Source of the DNA: UBA3774 sp045600025
GTDB lineage: Bacteria > Bacillota > Clostridia > Lachnospirales > Lachnospiraceae
Length of the DNA: 14,741 nt
Direction: 5' to 3'
Assembly (NCBI GenBank): GCA_045600025.1
Contig: JAZRXC010000061.1
Location: forward strand, 1-14,741
The notes beneath the pieces are model-generated. The model saw nothing but the letters and a program-made list of their open reading frames with translations. It was not told the origin of the DNA and did no database searches. Of this stretch, positions 7,864 to 14,741 are shown one piece after another (position 1 is the stretch's first letter; each line of letters begins with the position of its first letter). Position numbers and translations under genes: made by a program.

Positions 7864-8853
7864 ATGGCTAAACAACCTAATCAAAAAAAGAAATTGATTA
7901 TCATTGCCCGATATCTATATGAGCAGACGGACGAGACACACGGAGTTTCAATAAAAGATATCATATCGGAACTGGAAAAGAACGGAATCAGCGCAGAAAG
8001 AAAAGCACTGTATGATGATATCGAAGCTCTGAATGAGCTTGGGCTTGATATAGTAAAGACCGGTAATAGAGAAGATACGAAATATCATCTTATGAGCCGT
8101 GAATTTGAGCTGGTTGAAATAAAGCTTCTTGTTGACAGCGTTCAGGCATCAAAGTTTATCAGTGAGAAAAAAGCACGTACTTTGATTAAGAAACTCGGAC
8201 GGCTTACGAGCCGATATCAAGCCGGAGAGCTGAATAGACAGGTACATTTGGCAGGTAGTAACCGCGCAAAAAACGAACAATTATATTACTGCATAGATAC
8301 TATATATGACGCAATTAATTCTAATTGCCGCATTGGCTTTACATATAATCAATGGACGCTGAATAAGACGCTTCAGCCTCGTAGAGGCGGTAAAGCATAT
8401 GAGACAAGTCCGATAGCGCTTATCTGGGATGATGAGTATTATTACCTGCTTGGATATGATTCTGAGGAAAATATGCTAAAGCATTATCGTGTAGATAAGA
8501 TATCGGGGGCAAAAAAGTTAGATATCCCGCGTGAAGGCTTGCAAAATTTCAAGGAAGATGACCTGAAGGCTTATGATAAGAGGGTATTCAACATGTACGG
8601 CGGCGATGTGATAAATGTCACTCTCGAGGCAGACAATGATATGGCGTCGGTACTCCTGGACAGATTCGGAACGGATATCAGTCTTGTCCCGTCTTCGGAA
8701 GGAAGATTTAAAACTAATATAGAGGTTGCACTTAGCGCTCAGTTTGTTGCATGGATATTTGCATTTACTCCCAAGATAAGTATTATCGGGCCTTCCGAAG
8801 CAGTTTCATTTGCGAAAAAGATGGCAGATTCCATCAAAAGACAGTACAAATAG
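7864..8853 (+). CDS. WYL-domain transcriptional regulator with N-terminal HTH
   Basis: This is a probable DNA-binding regulator of the DeoR-like/YafY type. Residues about 1-70 form a winged helix-turn-helix (HGVSIKDIISELEKNG, then ERKALYDDIEALNELG). A central WYL domain spans about 150-225, with ETSPIALIWDDEYYYLLGYD; the namesake W-Y-L is Y193-Y194-L195 here, so the tryptophan is replaced by tyrosine. A C-terminal WCX-like region follows (about 240-325). The 329-residue length is typical. The start has an excellent AAGGAGG site 4 bases before the ATG, and it lies 9 bases after the TraX-like stop, which implies one operon. WYL domains are known or proposed to sense ligands, including nucleic acids and nucleotides. 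The ligand and targets here cannot be read from the sequence. Confidence 0.88.
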   Translation: MAKQPNQKKKLIIIARYLYEQTDETHGVSIKDIISELEKNGISAERKALYDDIEALNELGLDIVKTGNREDTKYHLMSREFELVEIKLLVDSVQASKFISEKKARTLIKKLGRLTSRYQAGELNRQVHLAGSNRAKNEQLYYCIDTIYDAINSNCRIGFTYNQWTLNKTLQPRRGGKAYETSPIALIWDDEYYYLLGYDSEENMLKHYRVDKISGAKKLDIPREGLQNFKEDDLKAYDKRVFNMYGGDVINVTLEADNDMASVLLDRFGTDISLVPSSEGRFKTNIEVALSAQFVAWIFAFTPKISIIGPSEAVSFAKKMADSIKRQYK

Positions 8854-8867
8854 AAGCCTCGCTAAGA

Positions 8868-8896
8868 TAGACATTTGGAACGATTTATTGTATAAT
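8868..8896 (+). promoter_or_regulatory. Near-consensus promoter for secA and the genes after it
   Basis: TAGACA (8868-8873, one mismatch to TTGACA), a 17-base spacer and a perfect TATAAT (8891-8896) lie 32 bases before the secA start, in an A+T-rich gap. No terminator is visible between the WYL gene and this promoter, so some upstream transcription may also run into secA. Confidence 0.85.
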
Positions 8897-8928
8897 ATTT
8901 ACAAATTGTTTAAAAAAGGAGTCCGATA

Positions 8929-11490
8929 ATGAGCCTTGCGACAATGCTGTTCGGAACAAAAAGCGAAAGCGAAATAAAGCGGATTATGCCGCTTGTGAAT
9001 AAAATCGAAGCTATGCGTCCTGAGATGATAAATCTCTCGGACGAACAGCTTCGTGCAAAAACCACTGAGTTCAAGGAACGCCTGCGAAAAGGTGAGACTC
9101 TTGATTCTCTTTTGCCTGAAGCATTTGCGGTAGTGCGTGAAGCATCTCGCCGCACGCTCGGCATAGAGCATTACCGTGTACAGCTTATCGGCGGTATCAT
9201 TCTTCATCAAGGCAGAATCGCCGAGATGAGAACCGGTGAAGGTAAAACCCTCGTATCTACATTGCCGGCATATCTGAATGCGCTTGAGGGAAAAGGCGTT
9301 CATATCGTAACGGTCAATGATTACCTTGCCAAGCGTGACTCAGAGTGGATGGGACAGATTCACTCATTCCTGGGTCTTACGGTAGGCGTGGTTCTTAACT
9401 CGATGAGCTCGGAAGAACGCCGCGATGCATATAATTGCGACATCACTTATGTTACTAATAATGAACTCGGATTCGATTACCTGCGTGACAACATGGTTAT
9501 TTACAAAGAGCAGCAGGTACTTCGCAATCTCCATTATGCAATAGTCGATGAGGTTGACTCAGTTCTTATCGATGAAGCAAGAACTCCTCTTATTATTTCC
9601 GGACAGAGCGGAAAGTCCACCAAGCTCTATGAGGTATGTGATTATCTCGCCGGACGCTTGGAAAAAGGTACAGCAAAAGAGTTATCTAAGATGGACCTTA
9701 TCATGAAAGAGGATGATGGCGAGAGCGGAGATTTCATCGTCAATGAAAAAGAAAAACAGGTTCATCTTACGGCACAGGGTGTTGAGAAGGTTGAGCAGTA
9801 TTTCCAGATAGAGAACCTTGCGGATCCGGAAAATATCGAGATACAGCACTGTATGATTCTTGCCTTAAGAGCACACTACCTTATGTTCCGCGATCAGAAC
9901 TATGTAGTAAAGAATGATGAGGTTCTCATAGTTGATGAATTCACCGGACGTATTATGCCGGGCCGACGTTATTCAGACGGACTTCATCAGGCAATTGAAG
10001 CAAAAGAGCATGTTAAGGTAAAGCGTGAAAGCAAGACCCTCGCTACCATTACATTCCAGAATTTCTTTAATAAATTCGACAAGAAAGCCGGTATGACAGG
10101 TACCGCAATGACGGAAGAAAAAGAGTTCCGTGATATCTATGGTATGGACGTAATCGAGATTCCTACCAACAAGCCGGTTATTCGTATCGATCATAATGAT
10201 GCAGTATATAAGACGCGTCGTGAAAAGCTCCACGCTGTAATCGAAGAAATCATTGCATCTCATGCAAAAGGTCAGCCTGTACTGGTTGGTACCATCACAA
10301 TTGAGGCATCTGAAGAGATATCAGCACTTCTTAAGAAAAAAGGTATTCAGCATAACGTTTTGAATGCCAAGTTCCATGAGCTTGAAGCAGAAATTATCGC
10401 CGATGCCGGAAGACATGGGGCTGTTACAATTGCTACCAATATGGCCGGTCGTGGTACTGATATTAAGCTTGATGATGAAGCAAAGGCAGCGGGCGGACTT
10501 AAGATAATCGGTACCGAACGCCATGAGGCAAGACGTATTGATAATCAGCTGCGTGGCCGTTCCGGACGTCAGGGAGACCCCGGTGAATCAAAGTTCTATA
10601 TTTCGCTGGAAGATGATCTTATGAGACTCTTCGGTGGCGAACGTATGCTAAATGTGTTTAATGCCATCAATGTTCCTGACAACGAAGAAATACAGCACAA
10701 GATGCTTTCCAATGCTATAGAAAAAGCGCAAAAAAAGATTGAAGGTAATAACTTCGGTATTCGTAAGAACCTGCTCGAGTATGACCGCGTTAACAATGAA
10801 CAGCGTGAGATTATTTACGCTGAGCGTGACCGCGTTCTCAATGGAGAGAGTATGCGTTCGGCCATTATCAAGATGCTCAATGACACAGCTGAAAATATTG
10901 TAAGTGCATGTGTATCAGATGCGGTTCCCGCTACGGAATGGGATGTCAGAACGCTTAATGCAGAGCTTCTTCCGGTCCTTCCGGTTACCCCTGTTAAGCA
11001 ACCTACCGATGCTAATTATCGCAGAGATGATCTTATCCAGCAGGTAAAGCAGGAAGCAGTCAAGCTATATGAAGCAAAAGAATCCGAATTTGCAAGTACT
11101 GATCAGTTCCGTGAGATAGAACGAGTTGTACTTCTTAAAGTTATCGACAGGCACTGGATGGATCATATCGATGACATGGATCAGCTCCGTCAGGGTATCG
11201 GTCTTCAGGCATTTGCCCAGCGTGATCCGGTAGTTGAATACCGTATGCAGGGATATGATTTATTTGACCAGATGACAGCCGGAATTCAGGAAGAGACTGT
11301 ACGAATCCTGCTTAATATCAGACAGGAACAGAAGATTGAGCGTGAGCAGGTAGCCAAGGTTACGGGAACGAATAAAGATGATTCCTTAGTAGCAGCACCT
11401 AAGAGGCGCGAGTCAGCAAAAGTATATCCTAACGATCCTTGCCCTTGCGGCAGCGGCAAAAAATACAAGAATTGCTGCGGGAGAGTTTAA
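8929..11490 (+). CDS. secA: Preprotein translocase ATPase SecA
   Basis: SecA is the peripheral motor that drives unfolded preproteins through SecYEG. It has 853 residues, close to other Firmicute SecA1 proteins. Walker A is MRTGEGKT with G103-T107, and the DEVD box is at 207-210 followed by DEARTPLIISG. The C-terminal helicase half carries ATNMAGRGTDI and QLRGRSGRQGD. The scaffold/wing region follows, and the last residues hold the SecB/lipid-interacting zinc motif CPCGSGKKYKNCC (838-850). It is a complete canonical SecA1, not the accessory SecA2, which usually lacks this tail. AAGGAG sits 7 bases before the ATG. The TAGACA/TATAAT promoter lies directly upstream. Only 40 bases without a terminator separate it from the AMP-forming ligase, so read-through into that gene and prfB is expected. 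Confidence 0.98.
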   Translation: MSLATMLFGTKSESEIKRIMPLVNKIEAMRPEMINLSDEQLRAKTTEFKERLRKGETLDSLLPEAFAVVREASRRTLGIEHYRVQLIGGIILHQGRIAEMRTGEGKTLVSTLPAYLNALEGKGVHIVTVNDYLAKRDSEWMGQIHSFLGLTVGVVLNSMSSEERRDAYNCDITYVTNNELGFDYLRDNMVIYKEQQVLRNLHYAIVDEVDSVLIDEARTPLIISGQSGKSTKLYEVCDYLAGRLEKGTAKELSKMDLIMKEDDGESGDFIVNEKEKQVHLTAQGVEKVEQYFQIENLADPENIEIQHCMILALRAHYLMFRDQNYVVKNDEVLIVDEFTGRIMPGRRYSDGLHQAIEAKEHVKVKRESKTLATITFQNFFNKFDKKAGMTGTAMTEEKEFRDIYGMDVIEIPTNKPVIRIDHNDAVYKTRREKLHAVIEEIIASHAKGQPVLVGTITIEASEEISALLKKKGIQHNVLNAKFHELEAEIIADAGRHGAVTIATNMAGRGTDIKLDDEAKAAGGLKIIGTERHEARRIDNQLRGRSGRQGDPGESKFYISLEDDLMRLFGGERMLNVFNAINVPDNEEIQHKMLSNAIEKAQKKIEGNNFGIRKNLLEYDRVNNEQREIIYAERDRVLNGESMRSAIIKMLNDTAENIVSACVSDAVPATEWDVRTLNAELLPVLPVTPVKQPTDANYRRDDLIQQVKQEAVKLYEAKESEFASTDQFREIERVVLLKVIDRHWMDHIDDMDQLRQGIGLQAFAQRDPVVEYRMQGYDLFDQMTAGIQEETVRILLNIRQEQKIEREQVAKVTGTNKDDSLVAAPKRRESAKVYPNDPCPCGSGKKYKNCCGRV

Positions 11491-11530
11491 GGATTATTTG
11501 TAATATTGGTAACATGGAGTAGTTTTAGAA

Positions 11531-13240
11531 ATGGGTTTTGCAAGTAGTTACATCTGTAAGTTATCAGAAAAGGCAACTAAGTTAAAGGAAAATGGAGAAA
11601 AGCCTTGGCTTAAATATTATGATAGAATGCCGGAACATTTGAGCTATTATTATGGTTCTATGTACGATATAGTGCATGACCGCAGCCTTACGGATCCGAA
11701 TCTACCGGCGCTGGAGTATTTTGATAAAAAGTATACTTTTAAAGAATTTATAGAACATGTAGACCGTGTTGCAGTAGCATTAAAGCAGTTCGGTGTGGTT
11801 GAAAACGAAAGTGTTACCATCTGCATGCCTAACATACCGGAAGCAATATTTATTATATATGCGGTAAACAAAATAGGTGCAATTGCAAATGTGCTCCATC
11901 CGCTCAGCAAGAAAGACGATATTGTTCAGGCCATGGAAGGTGTTAATTCAGATATCGTTTTTGCGACGGATGTTACGTATGCTCGAATTAAAGACATACA
12001 AAATGTCACCAAAATCATGTGCAATGTCAGCGAGAGTATGAATATCATTCTGCGAAATGCATACAATATCAAGAACCATGGCAGTATGCAGTATGAAAAT
12101 GTTGTATTATGGTCCGACTTTATTAAAAACGGTGACATTACAATGCATACGCATGTCAGTCGTTCACAGGATGACCCCGCAGTTATTATTTACAGCGGCG
12201 GAACTACCGGCAAACAAAAGGGTATAGTACTTTCCAATCTTTGCTTTAATTCTCTGGCAGAGCAGTGCAAATATGTATGCAATGAGGCCAAAAAGGGATA
12301 TTCCATCTTGTCGGCACTTCCGATATTCCATGGCTTCGGACTGTGCATCTGTATTCATGTTCCGCTTGCAATAGGATTAAAGTGCATACTTGTTCCGAGA
12401 ATTGAAGTCGATAAGCTTAATGATCTTATTAAATCCAAAAAGCCGAATCTGCTTCCTGTAGTTCCCGGCATGCTTAAAAAGATTGTTTCCAATCCTTACC
12501 TCGGACCTAAGAGCTTTAGAAGCGTTAAGGTTATTTTGAGCGGCGGAGATTATTTGAGCGCAGAATTACTTACTGAAGTTGAAAAGTATTTCAGAAAGTG
12601 CGGTTCAACTGCAAATGTTCAGATTGGTTACGGATTATCTGAGGCTACAGCATTCGTATCTGCCACAAATGAGAGTATAAGACAGACCGGGAGTATCGGT
12701 ATTCCCAACCCGGATAATGTCATTCGTATATTTGAACCTAATACAGATGTAGAACGTGATGTTGACGGGATTGGCGAAATCTGCGTAAAAGGCCCCAGCG
12801 TAATGCTCGGGTACATAAACAACGAAGAAGAGACTGATAAAGTACTCATTAAGCATTATGACGGAGATTTATGGCTTCATACCGGTGACCTCGGATATAT
12901 GGATTCTGACGGAGTAATTCATTACACTTCAAGACTTAAGCGTTTAATTATTTCTAACGGCAATAATATATATCCGGTTGAACTTGAAGATACGATTTCA
13001 AAGTGCAAATATGTTGATTCTTGCGTAGTTGTTGGAATCAAAGATGAGATACGACAGGAAATTCCGAAGGCAGTAATAGTATTAAAACCCGGTACAGAAT
13101 TAACACCTGAGATTGAGCAGGAGATCAAGGATTACTGCATGGAAAATATCACAAGATATGCCGTCCCCAAGGTGTATGAATTCAGAGAAGCGCTCCCTGT
13201 TACTAAGATAGGTAAGGTCGATTACAGAGCACTTCAGTAA
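11531..13240 (+). CDS. AMP-dependent acyl-CoA synthetase/ligase-like enzyme
   Basis: This ANL-superfamily adenylating enzyme probably activates a carboxylic acid as acyl-AMP and passes it to CoA or another thiol. Core motifs in order are the P-loop SGGTTGKQKG (222-231), GYGLSEAT (366-373), TGDLGYMDSDG with D453, the hinge-proximal RLKRLIISNGNNIYP, and the C-terminal catalytic lysine in KIGKVDYRAL (K562). Both large and small domains are present, and 569 residues suits a stand-alone ligase without carrier domain. The acyl substrate cannot be told from sequence; a medium-chain, crotonobetaine-like or aryl acid are all possible. The ribosome binding site is modest: GGAG (11516-11519), 11 bases before the ATG. 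Its stop overlaps the prfB ribosome binding site. Three lines counted by hand gave 22-23 G/C per 60 bases, against 23-31 in three secA lines. Confidence 0.88.
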   Translation: MGFASSYICKLSEKATKLKENGEKPWLKYYDRMPEHLSYYYGSMYDIVHDRSLTDPNLPALEYFDKKYTFKEFIEHVDRVAVALKQFGVVENESVTICMPNIPEAIFIIYAVNKIGAIANVLHPLSKKDDIVQAMEGVNSDIVFATDVTYARIKDIQNVTKIMCNVSESMNIILRNAYNIKNHGSMQYENVVLWSDFIKNGDITMHTHVSRSQDDPAVIIYSGGTTGKQKGIVLSNLCFNSLAEQCKYVCNEAKKGYSILSALPIFHGFGLCICIHVPLAIGLKCILVPRIEVDKLNDLIKSKKPNLLPVVPGMLKKIVSNPYLGPKSFRSVKVILSGGDYLSAELLTEVEKYFRKCGSTANVQIGYGLSEATAFVSATNESIRQTGSIGIPNPDNVIRIFEPNTDVERDVDGIGEICVKGPSVMLGYINNEEETDKVLIKHYDGDLWLHTGDLGYMDSDGVIHYTSRLKRLIISNGNNIYPVELEDTISKCKYVDSCVVVGIKDEIRQEIPKAVIVLKPGTELTPEIEQEIKDYCMENITRYAVPKVYEFREALPVTKIGKVDYRALQ

Positions 13241-13248
13241 GGAATGAT

Positions 13249-14361
13249 ATGGTTGAATTAGATCAATACAAAGTAACACTAGGCGAAAAAGCGACACCTT
13301 TAAAAGAGGTGATAGATTCTCTCGGCCTCGATGCAAAAAGGGACCGCATCGCTGAACTTGAAAAGACGATGGAAGAGCCGTCTTTCTGGGATGATGCAGC
13401 GCGTTCCGGCAAGACTATGCAGGAGCTTAAAGGTCTGAAAGATGCCGTTAAAACATGTGAACATTTAACTCAGAGTTATGAAGACATTCAGACACTGATT
13501 GAGATGGCATATGAAGAAAACGACCAGGAACTCGTTGATGAAGTCGGAGCAGAGCTTACTGCTTTTTCCGAAGAACTGGAGAGTATTCGCATAAGTACGC
13601 TTCTTTCCGGTGAATATGACAAGGATAATGCAATCCTTTCCCTGCACGCCGGAGCGGGTGGCACTGAAGCCTGCGACTGGGCGAGTATGCTGTATCGTAT
13701 GTACACGCGATGGGCAGAGAAGAAAGGTTTCTCAGTTGAAGTTCTGGATTTCCTTGATGGTGATGAAGCAGGCATTAAATCTGTTACTATACAGATTAAC
13801 GGAACTAACGCTTACGGCTTGTTAAAGTGTGAAAAAGGCGTCCACAGACTGGTGCGCATTTCCCCGTTCAATGCAGCAGGTAAGCGCCAGACATCATTCG
13901 TGTCCTGTGATGTCATGCCTGATATCGAAGATGATATTGATATTGAAATAAAGGACGAAGATATCCGTATTGATACATATCGAAGTAGCGGCGCCGGTGG
14001 TCAGCATATCAATAAGGCCTCATCCGCTATACGTATTACTCATTTTCCTACAAGTATAGTAGTTCAGTGCCAGAACGAGCGTTCACAGTTCCAGAATAAA
14101 GACAAAGCTATGCAGATGTTAAAAGCTAAATTATACATTTTGGCACAGCAGGAGCAGATGGAGAAGGCTTCTGGCATTCGCGGCGAAGTATCAGATATTG
14201 CGTGGGGCAACCAGATTCGCAGTTATGTCCTTCAGCCTTACACTATGGTTAAGGACCTTCGTACCGACGTCGAGACAGGTAATGTTGACGCAGTACTTGA
14301 CGGCAGTATTGATATGTTTATTAACGGCTACCTTAAGTGGCTTAGCCTGTCAGGCAAATAA
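13249..14361 (+). CDS. prfB: Peptide chain release factor 2, single uninterrupted frame
   Basis: RF2 recognises UAA and UGA stop codons and triggers peptide release on the ribosome. It has 370 residues, the usual RF2 length. The tripeptide anticodon SPF is at 205-207 (VRISPFNAAGKRQTSF), which identifies RF2 rather than RF1, and the catalytic GGQ is at 250-252. The N-terminal helical domain contains the expected DAKRDRIAELEKTMEEPSFW. Many bacterial prfB genes carry an in-frame UGA near codon 26 that needs a +1 shift. Here codons 25-28 read L-G-L-D (CTC GGC CTC GAT) with no stop, so the whole protein is made from one frame. AAGGA (13239-13243) overlaps the upstream TAA and lies 5 bases before the ATG, which couples it to the ligase gene. 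Confidence 0.97.
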   Translation: MVELDQYKVTLGEKATPLKEVIDSLGLDAKRDRIAELEKTMEEPSFWDDAARSGKTMQELKGLKDAVKTCEHLTQSYEDIQTLIEMAYEENDQELVDEVGAELTAFSEELESIRISTLLSGEYDKDNAILSLHAGAGGTEACDWASMLYRMYTRWAEKKGFSVEVLDFLDGDEAGIKSVTIQINGTNAYGLLKCEKGVHRLVRISPFNAAGKRQTSFVSCDVMPDIEDDIDIEIKDEDIRIDTYRSSGAGGQHINKASSAIRITHFPTSIVVQCQNERSQFQNKDKAMQMLKAKLYILAQQEQMEKASGIRGEVSDIAWGNQIRSYVLQPYTMVKDLRTDVETGNVDAVLDGSIDMFINGYLKWLSLSGK

Positions 14362-14666
14362 TGCATTGGGACTGCCCTGTATTTAAATATCTGGGCTTTT
14401 ATTGTCCCGGATGTGGCGGAACCCGTTCCGTGCTTGCATTATTGTCAGGAGATATATTAACCAGCTTTAGATATCATCCTCTGGTGCTGTATTTAGTGAT
14501 AGTAGCGGCTCTTTTTGCTGTTACTTTTCTTTTGTCAAAAATCACAAAAGGGCGCATTAAAAAGGTCCGTTTTTCTATGGCATATGTCTGGATAGGTCTT
14601 GGAATAATCCTGGTCAATTGGATAGTTAAAAACATCTTTCTTTTTGCAGGCAATCCGCTGATATAA
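14361..14666 (+). CDS. DUF2752 small membrane protein
   Basis: This 101-residue protein matches the DUF2752 pattern: an N-terminal cysteine (C5), then FYCPGCGGTRSVLALLSG with C15, C18 and R22, a His-Pro pair (HP at 39-40), and two hydrophobic segments at about 40-60 and 73-97. Function is unknown for the family; the conserved CPxCGxTR suggests a metal- or redox-related role, but this is only inference. Its ATG overlaps the prfB TAA by one base (TAATG) and no strong ribosome binding site is visible, so expression probably depends on translation of prfB. It is the last gene of the secA unit. Confidence 0.8.
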   Translation: MHWDCPVFKYLGFYCPGCGGTRSVLALLSGDILTSFRYHPLVLYLVIVAALFAVTFLLSKITKGRIKKVRFSMAYVWIGLGIILVNWIVKNIFLFAGNPLI

Positions 14667-14691
14667 TAATCATATCTAAGCGCAAATGATA

Positions 14692-14720
14692 TTGACAAAC
14701 GAGTTAGCATGTGCTAACTT
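14692..14720 (+). promoter_or_regulatory. Candidate promoter for a gene beyond the right edge
   Basis: A perfect TTGACA (14692-14697), a 17-base spacer ending in TGC, and TAACTT (14715-14720) form an extended -10 promoter candidate. The -10 hexamer itself is weak (three of six consensus bases). It lies after the DUF2752 stop and faces out of the window. Confidence 0.55.
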
Positions 14721-14726
14721 GTTTTT
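14697..14726 (+). terminator. Possible terminator for the secA-prfB unit (overlaps promoter/operator)
   Basis: As RNA, 14697-14708 pairs with 14713-14724 (one G-U wobble) around an AUGU loop, and 14722-14726 is a T run. This is a plausible intrinsic terminator 30 bases after the DUF2752 stop. The same bases form a palindrome over a promoter, so the hairpin may instead be, or also be, an operator. Confidence 0.5.
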
Positions 14727-14741
14727 AGTTAGCAACGGCTA
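14702..14741. promoter_or_regulatory. Tandem palindromic operator candidate, second copy cut by window end
   Basis: AGTTAG-N6-CTAACT occupies 14702-14719, overlapping the candidate -10. A second AGTTAG-N6-CTA begins at 14727, exactly 25 bases later, and runs into the window end at 14741. The GTTAG/CTAAC half-sites recall the iron-dependent DtxR/IdeR box, but the spacing differs, so the regulator is unassigned. Confidence 0.5.

Noticed and set aside
8899..9303. 134-residue minus-strand open frame over the secA start
   Set aside because: It lies antisense to well-conserved SecA sequence and shows no family features.
9973..10263. 96-residue minus-strand open frame within secA
   Set aside because: It is a shadow of the SecA frame, with no ribosome binding site or domain.
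13300..13335. Programmed frameshift site in prfB
   Set aside because: The frame is open throughout and no CTTTGA is present. An SD-like AGAGGTGAT (13305-13313) exists but is too far from the equivalent codon to act as the usual stimulator.
14702..14734. CIRCE (HrcA) element
   Set aside because: The half-site begins TTAGCA but lacks the CTC/GAG extension and the 9-base spacing of TTAGCACTC-N9-GAGTGCTAA.
1..14741. CRISPR array, insertion sequence, tRNA or rRNA genes
   Set aside because: Scanning by eye found no regularly spaced repeats, transposase frames, cloverleaf-like segments or rRNA motifs; every long stretch is accounted for by protein genes.

Overview
The window reads as a stretch of chromosome from a Gram-positive, probably clostridial (Lachnospiraceae-like) bacterium. 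This is inferred from strong AGGAG-type ribosome binding sites, an LPXTG-like sortase-anchored surface protein, the GtrB/CsbB-type glycosyltransferase, a SecA with a C-terminal zinc motif, and the near-adjacency of secA and prfB that is usual in Firmicutes. There are no phage, transposon, CRISPR or RNA genes that I can see. No species can be named from the sequence alone.

Layout. (1) 1-1694: the 3' part of a plus-strand cell-wall-anchored surface protein with beta-helix-like repeats, two CxxC modules and a TPQTG sorting signal. (2) 1795-2478: a minus-strand ispD-like cytidylyltransferase, convergent with the surface gene; a strong hairpin at 1705-1745 probably serves both. (3) 2589-6335: a plus-strand unit with a promoter overlapped by an inverted repeat, a GT2 polyprenyl-phosphate glycosyltransferase, valS coupled to it through a TAATG stop/start overlap, and an intrinsic terminator. 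(4) 6347-8853: exoA (exonuclease III), a TraX-family membrane protein and a WYL-domain regulator, tightly packed. (5) 8868-14726: a near-consensus promoter, secA, an acyl-CoA-ligase-like AMP-forming enzyme, prfB and a small DUF2752 membrane protein, closed by a hairpin/T-run. The last 50 bases also look like a TTGACA promoter with an overlapping GTTAG/CTAAC palindrome. A second palindrome of the same kind is cut by the window end, so a regulated gene probably starts just beyond it.

Most genes are housekeeping: isoprenoid precursor synthesis, tRNA charging, DNA repair, protein export and translation termination. The less ordinary points are these: the AMP-forming ligase wedged between secA and prfB, with lower G+C in the lines I counted; prfB without the usual autoregulatory +1 frameshift; a membrane glycosyltransferase translationally coupled to valS with no T-box in the 191-base leader region; and the tandem palindromic operator candidate at the right edge. 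I found no convincing previously undescribed multi-gene system.
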